Origin: CAVWDI01 sp963753725 | GTDB taxonomy: Bacteria; Chloroflexota; Anaerolineae; Anaerolineales; UBA4823 | DNA length: 64,000 nucleotides | Assembly: GCA_963753725.1 (NCBI GenBank) | Contig: CAVWDI010000006.1 | Coordinates: forward strand, 1-64,000 | Direction of reading: 5' to 3' | Shown: positions 9,452 through 18,378 of the stretch, piece by piece | Position numbering within the stretch: the first letter of the stretch is position 1 | Layout of the letters: each line of letters starts with the position of its first letter | Program-made: the position numbers and the translations under genes | The notes under the pieces: generated by a model | The model's input: only the letters and a program-made list of their open reading frames with translations | Told to the model about the DNA's origin: nothing | Databases searched by the model: none

Positions 9452-9679
9452 GTAACTTTCAAGTCCTACATCCCTAGAAGTTGCTGCTCCCAACTTACCT
9501 GTAGTAACTCATTTCGGAAAATCACCTAGTAAGAGTGGTCAACAACATAGTTCAAGAACTGGATCTAAAATCAAAGCTGAGAAGAAATAAATGCGGTGGT
9601 ACCAGCAGTTACCATCCAAATTCGTTGTTGAAGGCCTTGCTCTACCCATACACCCAAAAATCCTATTCATCCCGCCAGG
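9452..9679 (+). pseudogene. N-terminal fragment of an IS1182-type transposase
   Basis: Three pieces follow the conserved N-terminus of IS1182-type transposases: VTFKSYIP, then LLLPTYL in another frame, then ISENHLVRVVNNIVQELDL and CGGTSSYHPNSLLKALLY...SYSSRQ. The match ends abruptly near 9680, where recombinase-tail sequence takes over. The fragment is frameshifted, truncated and inactive. Confidence 0.65.
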
Positions 9680-9937
9680 TCCCTCTATTCTCAGATGGTT
9701 TGTCGCCTGTTGAAAAAATACCTCCGAAAAGTAGGCAGTGATCCCACCCATATCACGGTTCATTCTCTCAGACATACCGCTGCCCTTCTTCGCAAAGAAG
9801 CTGGTGAAGATCTCCAATCTATCTCCTCCTTCCTCGGACATTCCGACCTCTCCATCACTCAGATCTACCTTCATAAAATCGAAAGCCACCAGGATGCTTC
9901 GTGGCTGAAGGTTGAATCTCTATTAGGTCTTTCCTGA
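9680..9937 (+). pseudogene. Recombinase 3' tail, longest solo copy
   Basis: From about 9695 it encodes the C-terminal third of a tyrosine recombinase: MVCRLLKKYLRKVG, HITVHSLRHTAALLRKEAGEDL, FLGHSDLSITQIYLHKIE and the end WLKVESLLGLS. It begins inside an IS1182 fragment. The sequence after the stop (TTGGTTTTGATCCC) is also shared with the copy at 4989-5915, so the repeat runs past the gene end. Confidence 0.85.
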
Positions 9938-10056
9938 ACAATTGGTTTTGATCCCATCCAAATTTATTACAATACAACCCACTCAACTACCTTCAGTTTA
10001 GCATTTCACGGTAGAATGAGAAACGCGAGCAGTTCACTTTCCTTGAATGGTTAGAG

Positions 10057-10764
10057 ATGTCGATTAAAACAACAATTCTGATCGTAGACGATGACGCACT
10101 TTTCAGACGTAGTCTTTCTTTTCATTTAGAACAAGCTGGCTATCAAGTAAATTCTTCAGCAAGTGCCGAAGATGCCTTGGAATTAGCCCAACTCGAACCG
10201 CCCCAACTGATTCTTCTGGACATCGGCCTTCCTGGTATGGACGGTCTTACAGCATTGCGTCATTTTGAAGAACATGTAGGAGTTCCAGTTATATTTATTA
10301 CTGCTCGCCGGCACGAATTGGATGAGGCTCTAGGTTTAGAATTGGGTGCTGACGATTATATTACCAAACCCTTTGACAAAACTGTAATACTAGCAAGGAT
10401 AAAAACTGTTCTTCGAAGAACTCAAAAGTCAAGTGCGATTCCTTCAAAAAGTGAGCCATTAAATTTTGGCGACTTAGTTATCGACCCTACTTCCCATGTG
10501 GTAACCATAAACCAACGTCCGATTGATCTTACCCCGATAGAATTCAAATTGCTCCATGCGTTGGCTCTAAAACCTAGAAGGGTTCTCTCCACAGATGATT
10601 TGCTTGCTCGCGTTTGGGGTGCAGAATATGCAGGTCAACCCCAGGTTGTATACGTTCATATAGGTAGGCTCCGAAAGAAAATTGAAGAAAATTCCCTCCA
10701 ATCAGATTTGATTAAAACGATTAGGGGAATTGGATATAAATTTGAGCCGCAGGAAAATTTGTGA
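10057..10764 (+). CDS. OmpR-family response regulator
   Basis: The 235-residue protein has a receiver domain (residues 5-120) with the acidic triad VDDD at 10-13, the phosphoacceptor D55 in LLDIGLPGMDG, the conserved Thr in FITAR and Lys in ITKPFDK. A winged-helix domain follows (residues ~138-230), with DLTPIEFKLLHALALKP and RVWGAEY...IGRLRKKIE. Its stop overlaps the start of the next gene, a histidine kinase, so the two are cognate and co-transcribed. The signal and targets are not evident. Confidence 0.93.
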   Translation: MSIKTTILIVDDDALFRRSLSFHLEQAGYQVNSSASAEDALELAQLEPPQLILLDIGLPGMDGLTALRHFEEHVGVPVIFITARRHELDEALGLELGADDYITKPFDKTVILARIKTVLRRTQKSSAIPSKSEPLNFGDLVIDPTSHVVTINQRPIDLTPIEFKLLHALALKPRRVLSTDDLLARVWGAEYAGQPQVVYVHIGRLRKKIEENSLQSDLIKTIRGIGYKFEPQENL

Positions 10765-12188
10765 TGCATACACTGCGCACCCGAATCATAATAAGCCACA
10801 TACTGCCTATGTTGATAGTTCTCCTCCTTATTGGAATTGCTTTGGATTATGTTCTAGAAACTCGCATCTTGCTCCCCAACTTATCTGATGAGTTGATTAA
10901 TGAGGCAAAGCTATTTGTGGAGATGACAAAAAACAATCAACCCATATGGGATGACCCGGTTGCTGCCCAAGAATATTTAGATAGCATCGAGCCCATCCTG
11001 GATCCATTTGTGATGTTATTGGACGTACAAGGACAAATTCTTGCTTCGATAGATCCATTTGATATAGAGCATGTAGGTAGTGTGATTGAACTTAGGGAAC
11101 GAATCGCGGAAGCTCTTGAAGGTGGTGCCAGCATACAAACAAAATATAGCCGTCAAATGGAGGCTAATGTCGTAGATGTCCTTGTTCCTGTCAGGAGATC
11201 TAATGGTCAGGTCATCGGTATGGTTCGTATGTCGTATCATTTGGAAAATGTGTATGGGCAGTTTCTATCCCTTCGATATATCATAGTCGGGATAGTAACC
11301 ATCGGTATTCTGCTTGGAATGATAATGGCTATACTGCTGGCCTTAGACTTGGGCAACGCACTTAATCAGTTAACTTATTCTGTCCAACAGTTGACTACAG
11401 GAAAGGAATATAAGCCACCATTAGAACATGGTCCAGAAGAAATAAGGGTCTTATTGCGCTCTGTCAATTCCCTGGTCGAACGACTGCGAGAATTAGAGAA
11501 CATGCGGCGCAAATTACTTGCCAATCTAGTCCACGAAATTGGGCGTCCATTGGGGGCGCTTCTCCTTGCCACGCAAGCCTTGCAGGCTGGAGCGACACAA
11601 GATGAAGCGATGCTGGAAGATCTATTAGCTGGGATGGAAGAAGAAATAAGAATGCTTCAGCGTCTACTAAACGATCTGACCGGGTTGCACGATCAGATCT
11701 TAGGTGTGATGGAATTGCAAATCCAGCGGGTTCCTCTCCCGCAATGGTTGCCTAACGTTTTGTCGGCTCATAAGGAAGCAGCGAATACTAAAGGGTTGTT
11801 TTGGCAGGTGACCATTTCAGAAGAATTGCCGACCATTGATGCTGATCCCAACCGTTTAGCCCAGGCAATTGGTAATCTAATCAATAATGCCATCAAATTT
11901 TCACCCTCAGGTGGCACTGTTTCGGTGGGTACTGGTGTTCAAGATAACCAGGTTTGGATTCGAGTAAATGATACCGGACAGGGTATCCCCCTCGATGAAC
12001 AAGTGAACATCTTTACTCCTTTCTACCGCGGGCTTTCTGAATATCGATTTCCACAAGGTATGGGCTTAGGTTTAAGTATCGCTCATGATTTGGTCGTGGC
12101 GCATCACGGGCGGTTGAAATTCACAAGTGTTCCTGGTGAGGGCAGCAGTTTTACTGTATGGTTACCCATCGACACTGTTGAAAAATAA
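10761..12188 (+). CDS. Membrane sensor histidine kinase
   Basis: GTG 10761 or ATG 10764 overlaps the response regulator stop. The 475 residues comprise TM1 (~10-30), an extracytoplasmic sensor region (~31-170), TM2 (~171-195), a HAMP-like linker, a HisKA domain with H258 in LVHEIGRPLG, then an ATPase domain with N box (NLINNAIKFSP), G1 (DTGQGIP) and G2 (GMGLGLSIA). The H-box has Gly-Arg where Leu-Arg is more usual (HEIGRP instead of HELRTP). The sensor domain includes VMLLDVQGQILASID, a PAS/Cache-like strand pattern. Confidence 0.92.
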   Translation: MMHTLRTRIIISHILPMLIVLLLIGIALDYVLETRILLPNLSDELINEAKLFVEMTKNNQPIWDDPVAAQEYLDSIEPILDPFVMLLDVQGQILASIDPFDIEHVGSVIELRERIAEALEGGASIQTKYSRQMEANVVDVLVPVRRSNGQVIGMVRMSYHLENVYGQFLSLRYIIVGIVTIGILLGMIMAILLALDLGNALNQLTYSVQQLTTGKEYKPPLEHGPEEIRVLLRSVNSLVERLRELENMRRKLLANLVHEIGRPLGALLLATQALQAGATQDEAMLEDLLAGMEEEIRMLQRLLNDLTGLHDQILGVMELQIQRVPLPQWLPNVLSAHKEAANTKGLFWQVTISEELPTIDADPNRLAQAIGNLINNAIKFSPSGGTVSVGTGVQDNQVWIRVNDTGQGIPLDEQVNIFTPFYRGLSEYRFPQGMGLGLSIAHDLVVAHHGRLKFTSVPGEGSSFTVWLPIDTVEK

Positions 12189-12506
12189 ACTCTGGTAATT
12201 ACTATTTATCAAGTCGGGGGAGAATTCTAGATACTGCATTAAACCAACACCATTTTATCTTAAACTCGAATTCATCTTCACAATATTATTTCCACTTACC
12301 GCAGCCTTTAGATAATTGTTAGGCAATTTTTAGTTTCCTGTAAGGTCAAGGAAGATAAATATGTTTATCCTAAATTCAACAAATAAATTGAATAGTCCGA
12401 TGCCCATGCTTAACAATATGGTGGCGAAATAACTGCCTCAAATGAAAGATACTTTTATCCCATTCTACAGGTGCTTATATCTAACTCTGTGAATTATTAG
12501 GTGACA
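12189..12506. other. Intergenic, 318 bp, no gene seen
   Basis: AT-rich stretch between the histidine kinase and a small membrane protein. No open frame with coding character or clear stem-loop was recognised. Confidence 0.5.
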
Positions 12507-12707
12507 ATGTTGTTTTTAATTCCTCTACTGTTAGGTAGTCTGCTTGTATGGATGTTGGGTCTGTTGTTTTGGAAATTGATGTGTCACCGAAAACCCAAAA
12601 GTATCTACGCCCATTTTTCCCAGTTCGATCAGACACTCATGAGGTTTTTGATTCTTTGTGCTTTTTCTCTGGGTGTTTTTTTAACATCTTTTTACAAAAT
12701 GAAATAG
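12507..12707 (+). CDS. Small two-helix membrane protein
   Basis: ATG 12507 gives 66 residues with a hydrophobic N-terminus (LFLIPLLLGSLLVWMLGLLFW), a basic loop (CHRKPK) and a second helix (FLILCAFSLGVFLTSF). The second helix resembles that of the small protein at 23101-23319 (LIAFTLGIFSAVLLL), so the two may be related. A GTG two codons upstream is an alternative start. Function unknown. The next gene starts 10 bp after its stop. Confidence 0.5.
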   Translation: MLFLIPLLLGSLLVWMLGLLFWKLMCHRKPKSIYAHFSQFDQTLMRFLILCAFSLGVFLTSFYKMK

Positions 12708-12717
12708 GAGATAAATC

Positions 12718-12989
12718 ATGTCCAAAGAAATCGTGCTCTTCTCAAGCGAGGAAAAGAAAGATTTACAGAGTGTTGCTGCCTTTCTACATCAGCTAGCAGA
12801 CAAATTGGCACAAAACCAGGTTATTTTACACAAGGGAGGAGAGGAAATTAAACTGGAAATATCAAATAATGTTGTCCTCGAATTAAAAGCGAAGAGGAAG
12901 CCAAGAAAGGAATGACCAAGCGCACGTTCGAGATTGAAATTGAATGGATCGATGGAGATGAATCTGGGGGTACTGTTACCTTAGGTTAA
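12718..12989 (+). pseudogene. Amphi-Trp-domain-like small protein split by a frameshift
   Basis: The first part (12718-12915) reads MSKEIVLFSSEEKKDLQSVAAFLHQLADKL and then LHKGGEEIKLEISNNVVLELKAKRKPRKE. The expected continuation lies one frame over (12912-12989): MTKRTFEIEIEWIDGDE. Helix, two strands (v.L..gg.ei.lei), a basic linker and a final E-I-E-W strand fit the small amphi-Trp domain family. The second part starts with an ATG overlapping the first stop (ATGA), so translational coupling of two peptides is an alternative to a simple frameshift. Good ribosome binding site (AGGAG) before 12718. Confidence 0.5.
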
Positions 12990-13277
12990 TGAAAATGCTA
13001 TCTATAATTGTTCCAACTTGAAGAAACTTTGGAAAAGAGTTGTTTGCAAGCGAATTCTAGTGTTACTTGATGGATCTGATTATGATTTTCAACCACATGC
13101 AAACCGCGCTTAACCATTGGTGGAATGGTATTGTTGTATATCGAATTTCACAGGGTATTCGCGTGCCAGTGCTTTCGGTGCATATTTAGAAACAGCTGGA
13201 TTAGATATGCAGTTGTGAATATCACGCAGGAAATATTTTCTGGGTTTATGTAAGGTTTTACGGAGATGATACATTCC

Positions 13278-13457
13278 ATGACCAAAGATAAATATGTGCA
13301 AAAAACCACACACTGGTGCCCCCATTGCCAGTTCCAAGTGACTATTAATGAAATCCACACATTTATACGCATTCCACCTTTTTCGAAAAAGAAAACAAAA
13401 GCTAAGGTTATTCGTTGCTCTGAATGCAAGCAATTGATAGGACCTTTAAGCCGTTAG
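13278..13457 (+). CDS. Small zinc-ribbon protein
   Basis: Fifty-nine residues from ATG 13278 (or 63 from ATG 13266). It contains WCPHCQFQVTINEIHTFIRIP, a basic stretch (FSKKKTKAKV) and IRCSECKQLIG, so two CxxC pairs likely hold one zinc ion. GGAG at 13262-13265 precedes the second ATG. No family can be named. Confidence 0.55.
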   Translation: MTKDKYVQKTTHWCPHCQFQVTINEIHTFIRIPPFSKKKTKAKVIRCSECKQLIGPLSR

Positions 13458-13574
13458 AAGGATGTGAATATTGCGAAAAATAAGCGAATTATTTACAAAA
13501 GTCTCCCTGGAGTTTTTTTAATGTTAGATACGCGAAGGTGTCACCGATCCATTACTTATCCTTCCATTACGCTA

Positions 13575-14983
13575 GTGGGTCAGTTGGCACGGAACTTGCC
13601 ATTATGAGTGGAAAGAAGTCTACTCAGAAACGGCAGGGAGAAGCCAATGACCAGACGAAAAAAAGACCCACTACGCACATTGACAGAAGAAGAACGGGAA
13701 TGGTTGGAACGGATTAGCCGTTCACACAGTGAACCTGCAGGCCATGTAGCAAGAGCAAAAGAAATTCTAGCTGTGGCAGACAGACACAGTTACACACAAG
13801 CTGCTCAAATGGCAGGCAGGAAATCGGGAGATGCGGTTTCGCATCTGGTGGAGCAGTTCAACCAGGAAGGGATGGCAGCCATCCAGCCTCGGCACGGTGG
13901 TGGGCCGAAACGGAAATACAATGCTGTAGAACGTGAACGGGTCCTGACAGAAGCGCGTCGCCCACCAGATCCGGAGAAAGACGGTACGAACACCTGGTCT
14001 TTGACAACACTACAGAAAGCATTGCGCAAAGCAGAGGATGGGTTACCGGAAATCAGTACGGAACGGATCTGGGTGATCTTGCAGGAAGCGGGGTTTCGTT
14101 GGCAGAAATCGCGCAGTTGGTGTGAAACGGGACAGGTGGTGCGGAAACGAAAACGGGGTGTTGTCACTGTCATTGATCCTGATGCCACCCCCAAAAAGAG
14201 TTGATCGAAACAGCATATCGACAGGGAGAAAAAATGGGATTGACCGTGTGGGTTGAAGATGAAGCGGGGCCGTATCAGACGGTTCCCTATCCAGGTGAAA
14301 GCTGGCAGCCAGAGAGCCATCCCATACACCAATCCCATGAATATATTCGCAACGGAACGGCCAAAATGCTAACCTTATTTCATCCGGCAACTGGGAAGGT
14401 GCGGGTCAAAGGTGTTACCCAATCGACCAATGCCATCTTACATCCCTGGCTCAAAGAACAGGTCGAAGAAATCTTAAAAACCTTACCAGAGAAACCCATA
14501 CTCGATGAAGAAACAAACCGCCAGGCCTGGAAAACATGGCAACACGGTTTATCAAAGCGGATTACGCTGGCAGAAAAATTGCCGCCATTACGTATGTTAT
14601 TGATCTGGGATAATCTTCAGGGACACTACACCACGGAACTGGTTTTATGGCTGTTTGCGCATGGCGTTATGCTGCTGTATACGCCCTTGGGAGGTTCATG
14701 GTTGAACATGGCCGAGTCAATCCAGCGCATTTTGGTCCGTAGAGGGTTGGCAGGGCAAAATCCACAGTCTCCTGAGCAAATCATTGACTGGCTAGAAGGG
14801 GTTGCTCTTGGGTGGAATGATGATCCCACGCCATTTGAGTGGGGTGGTGCACGAGCCGCCCGTCGTGAACGCAGTCGAAACAGGCGGCATGCTTTGGGTG
14901 GCTCAGGAGCTTGCGCTCATCGCCCAATTCGAGCTAAACAAAACTTGGTTCAGAAATGGCGTTCTGCATGCCAACTGACCCAC
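13575..14983 (+). mobile_element. IS630-family insertion sequence (element B), copy 2, 1409 bp
   Basis: Same length, ends and encoded proteins as the copy at 7193-8601 but in opposite orientation. TA flanks lie at 13573-13574 and 14984-14985. The two copies bound about 5.0 kb containing the SnoaL-like protein, a recombinase tail and the two-component system. Confidence 0.9.
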
Positions 14984-14986
14984 TAG
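13647..14986 (+). CDS. IS630-family transposase (element B, copy 2), -1 frameshift product
   Basis: OrfA runs 13647-14204 and orfB continues in the -1 frame to 14986. The slip is at CCCAAAAAG (14190-14198), four bases before the orfA stop. DDE residues are seen in WVEDEAG, LLIWDNLQGH and GGSWLNMAES. The protein ends CQLTH and its TAG stop uses the target-site TA plus the adjacent genomic G. Both halves are free of lesions and identical in translation to the other copy, so the element is probably active or was until recently. Confidence 0.88.
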
Positions 14987-15062
14987 TCCTAAGGCAATAG
15001 TTAGCTTACATGGTTTTATAACTAAAAAATCATGATGGAGACAATTCGCATACGTAAATACG

Positions 15063-16172
15063 ATGATGGAAGACAAGAAAGGTGATGCGGTGAAAGACAC
15101 ACGTTGGTCTCCTCGCACGAAAATTGTTGTTACTGCCATCATTCTGTTAGGAACAGTATGGTTGATAATTGCTTTTAATCCCATCGTAAATGCTCTGCTC
15201 ATCGCAGCATTATTCGCATATCTGCTGGACCCGCTGTTACGCCTGCTCATTCGAAGCACCGGGATCACACGTCCCTGGGGAACTAGATTGATATTAGTAG
15301 TCATATTTCTACTTTTAGCTAGTATTCCAATAGTGCTGGCCAAATTGGCAGCCGGGCAATCTCAGCGAATAATGATTGAACTGACGGAAGCTTTGTTTGT
15401 GTATAAACATTGGATAACCCAGCCGTTTGAAATAATGGGATTTCGCATTTACCCCCAGTTCTTGCTGGATAATCTTGAACAGGCTGCAGGGAGTGTTCTT
15501 ACCACCCTGCCTGGAGGGTCGCTCAATTTATTAGCTGGAGTGACAACCAATTTGGCATGGGGGCTGATATTGCTTGTATGCTTATACTATTTTCTCATTG
15601 ATGGCCCCAAGATCAAGCTGCGGATATTCAGTTTTGTGCCAACCGAATATCAATACGATATGCACCGATTGATCGATGATCTCGATGCAGTTTGGGGTGT
15701 ATTTTTACGGATTCAGCTGCTGATATTCGTCGTTTTAGCAGTTCTCATGTCGTCGGGCACATTTTTAGTTATTTGGTTGTTTCGGTCGGGTTTACTGGGA
15801 TTCTCGCCGCTGGGTTTTATATTGTTGCTGGTTTTGGTCTATACCGCTGCGCAGCAAGTGGATAATCTATGGCTTCGTCCTCAACTTATGGGCCGGCATC
15901 TGCAGCTGCATCCTGGGTTGGTGTTCGCTGGACTGACAGCGGGATTAGTGATAGGAGGCATATTAGGAGCGTTGCTTATCATCCCATTGATGGCCACGTT
16001 AAGGGTGATAGGGAGGTACATTTACTGCCAACTTCTGGATTTACCGCCGTGGCCCGAGGAAGGGAAAGGGATCATCAATGATATACATGAAAAAGAGCGT
16101 ATCAACGACCGCCAGGTTGAAGATGAGGCAGTCAGCACTGACCTTACGCCAGATGGAATCAATAAATTATAA
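15063..16172 (+). CDS. AI-2E family (PerM/YdiK-type) membrane permease
   Basis: The 369-residue protein shows the AI-2E/UPF0118 layout: two N-terminal helices (~24-60), a third (~75-95), an amphipathic middle region, then a cluster of helices from ~170 to 330. It carries the family-typical YYFLIDGPKI segment and a C-terminal PxLMGRHLQLHPGLVF region (RPQLMGRHLQLHP). The family exports small molecules; some members act as Na+/H+ antiporters or autoinducer-2 exporters. It opens a block of ion and pH homeostasis genes. Confidence 0.88.
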   Translation: MMEDKKGDAVKDTRWSPRTKIVVTAIILLGTVWLIIAFNPIVNALLIAALFAYLLDPLLRLLIRSTGITRPWGTRLILVVIFLLLASIPIVLAKLAAGQSQRIMIELTEALFVYKHWITQPFEIMGFRIYPQFLLDNLEQAAGSVLTTLPGGSLNLLAGVTTNLAWGLILLVCLYYFLIDGPKIKLRIFSFVPTEYQYDMHRLIDDLDAVWGVFLRIQLLIFVVLAVLMSSGTFLVIWLFRSGLLGFSPLGFILLLVLVYTAAQQVDNLWLRPQLMGRHLQLHPGLVFAGLTAGLVIGGILGALLIIPLMATLRVIGRYIYCQLLDLPPWPEEGKGIINDIHEKERINDRQVEDEAVSTDLTPDGINKL

Positions 16173-16300
16173 ACAAAGTCGAACCGATAGCCAAAGCAGT
16201 ACCAGTAAGTATGACTTGCTGATTCCCGTAAATGTATGAGTTATTTTCGGTGAAACCTTACACAGGTCGCATTGGTTTTGCTCGATTTGAATTTGTTCTG

Positions 16301-16327
16301 AAAGAGACCCGACAGTGTGGGTTTCTT
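16301..16327 (+). terminator. Probable Rho-independent terminator
   Basis: AAAGAGACCC pairs with GGGTTTCTT (16319-16327) over an eight-base loop, with one G-T pair. It lies between the permease and the universal stress protein gene. Confidence 0.55.
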
Positions 16328-16360
16328 ATATTTAGAGATCGAAATTAGGAGAAAAGTATC

Positions 16361-17467
16361 ATGCAACGATTTAAGAAAATTCTAGTCGTAATTGATCCCA
16401 AAACAAAGGATGAAGCGCTCATCGATCGAGCTGTGACTCTTAGCCAGAGAAATAATGCAAGCCTGACGATCATCACAATTGTTGAAGATTTTTCCCGAAG
16501 CTTACCCACACCTGCCGAGTTAGAACAGGCCGACATTGAAGACACTTGTGTAGACATTATTGAAGAGTTGCCCACGGATAAATATGCATCGATCACCTCT
16601 GATCCGTCGGGTAATTCGCTTCCAATCAGTAATACTTTAGAGCCCTTACCCCCTGAACCGGGATTATCAGCCATTTGGGGGTCGCCTGTGATAATTCAGG
16701 AACAGATCCACAAAGCAGAAGATGATTATCTACAGCAAGTTGTCGCATCCCTTCGGCAGCTCGAGGTTCAGGTTGACAGTAAAGTGCTGTATGGAACACC
16801 ATTCATTGAGATCATCCGGGAGGTATTGGGGAATGGATACGACCTGGTGATGATAACCGCCGAGGGTAGGAGAGGGTTGAAAGAGATGTTGTTCGGCAGA
16901 ACTACTATGCATTTGATGCGAAAATGTCCCTGCCCTGTATGGGTCATGAATCCAACTCAGCCAAAACACTATAGTCACATCTTGGCTGCTGTGGATCCAA
17001 ACCCATATGATCAGGAGAGGAGCGACCTCAATATCAAGATTATGGACCTTGCTACTTCCCTGGCTCAGAGGGAACAATGTGAGCTCCTCGTCACCCACGC
17101 GTGGACTTTTTCTCTAGATCGCCATATGCAGAGCGGGCGTGTAAAGGTGCCCAAAAGTATATATGATGAGTGAATTCATAAATTCAAGGATGAGCGCAGA
17201 CGCAGCCTAAACGCTCTTCTGGGCAAATATAATTTGCAAAAATTGAAATGCCAGGTGTATTTATTGAAAGGGGAACCGGAGAGGTTGATCCCAGAACTTG
17301 CTAAAGCGAGGCAGGTCGAACTCATAGTCATGGGCACGGTCTGCCGGACTGGATTATCAGGTTTTCTGATAGGTAATACCGCTGAAAAGGTCTTGCGTCA
17401 GGTGGATTGTTCAGTGCTGACCATTAAGCCGGATGGGTTTGTTACACCAGTGAAACTGGATGTTTAA
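16361..17467 (+). pseudogene. Tandem universal stress protein interrupted by one TGA
   Basis: ATG 16361 follows AGGAG. Domain 1 (KKILVVIDPKTKDEALIDRAVTLS ... YDLVMITAEGRRGLKEMLFGRTTMHLMRKCPCPVWVM) is complete. Domain 2 (YSHILAAVDPNPYDQERSDLNIKIMDLATSLAQ) is cut by TGA at 17171-17173. The same frame then continues without a break to 17467 and completes the domain (VELIVMGTVCRTGLSGFLIGNTAEKVLRQVDCSVLTIKP). This is the layout of UspE-like double-Usp proteins. A single nonsense mutation (CGA or TGG to TGA) explains the lesion. A truncated product with one whole domain could still form. Confidence 0.8.
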
Positions 17468-17497
17468 CCAAAGAGGCAAGAATACGAGGAGGAACTG

Positions 17498-18367
17498 ATG
17501 ACACAACTGTTAATCCTAATCTTAGACGATCTTAATTGTATGCCTGATCTAATCAAGACCTGGAGGGCTCTCGGTGTGCCTGGAGTGACAATTCTTGAAA
17601 GTGTGGGCGCATATCGGATGGAAACCTGGCTCAGCCGGGCGGGACTTGGGAGCCTGGACCGCCTGTTCGAAGCCAAAGATATACGCCGGCGTACACTCTT
17701 CGCTGCAATTGATGACGATGATTTGCTGGAACAAGCTGTGGCTGAAGCCGAGCGAATAGTGGGGGGATTCGAACGACCTGGCAGCGGTCTATTGCTGGTA
17801 CTACCGACAACCCAGATCAGGGGTTTACAAAAAGTCAAGCCAAAAAAATCTGAAGAGATATCACCGCCTGGGGTATTGTCGAACTGGCTTATCCTGCGGG
17901 ACACACTTGTAGAAGAAGTGGTTGCTATTATGGATCTGGAACCGACCGTTGTAAGCCCAGATACTCCATTGAATGAAGCCGCCCAGGCAATGTTGATGCA
18001 TCCCAATGTACACGTAGTATGCGTGGTGGCGGAAGGTGGCCGGCTGGTGGGGCTGCTTGGTCTGCGTGCTCTTGCCGACGATATTTTCTTCCATATCATC
18101 CCCGAAGAGTTTCTCAGCGAAATAAGCGTTCTGGATGAAGCGATGGAGTTTGCCAACCGGAGTCGTATGCGCACCGTGGCCGATGCCATGCGGGATCCCG
18201 TCTGGGTAAAGCAAGGAGAAACCGTAAAGGATGCGTTTATGCGTATGCATGAGCACCACCTGACGGGCTTGCCGGTAGTGGATGGACAATATCATGTAGT
18301 GGGATATATCAACCTGCTGGAACTCCTGGCTATATTTTTGAAGCGGGAAGAAGAAGGGAATGGCTAG
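17498..18367 (+). CDS. PII-like domain fused to a CBS pair
   Basis: The first ~110 residues resemble a PII-like ferredoxin fold (LLILILDDLNCMPDLIKTWRALGVPGVTILESVG ... RTLFAAIDDDDLLEQAVAEAERIVG...GLLLVLPTTQI). The same layout forms the whole protein at 22724-23077. Residues ~145-285 hold two CBS motifs (VVAIMDLEPTVVSPDTPLNEAAQAML; ADAMRDPVWVKQGETVKDAFMRM...GLPVVDGQYHVVGYINLLEL). PII-like and CBS domains both bind adenine nucleotides. It lies 11 bp before the NhaD/ArsB-type transporter and so is a likely nucleotide-sensing regulator of that transporter (inference). AGGAGG-type site before ATG 17498. Confidence 0.72.
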   Translation: MTQLLILILDDLNCMPDLIKTWRALGVPGVTILESVGAYRMETWLSRAGLGSLDRLFEAKDIRRRTLFAAIDDDDLLEQAVAEAERIVGGFERPGSGLLLVLPTTQIRGLQKVKPKKSEEISPPGVLSNWLILRDTLVEEVVAIMDLEPTVVSPDTPLNEAAQAMLMHPNVHVVCVVAEGGRLVGLLGLRALADDIFFHIIPEEFLSEISVLDEAMEFANRSRMRTVADAMRDPVWVKQGETVKDAFMRMHEHHLTGLPVVDGQYHVVGYINLLELLAIFLKREEEGNG

Positions 18368-18378
18368 GAAGAGGGGTT

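Noticed and set aside
16361..17467. Selenocysteine at the in-frame TGA of the universal stress protein
   Set aside because: No SECIS-like hairpin was recognised after the codon, and the position is not a Cys site in the family.
17464..18189. 241-residue minus-strand ORF opposite the PII-like/CBS gene
   Set aside because: Serine- and arginine-rich shadow of a well-supported gene on the other strand.
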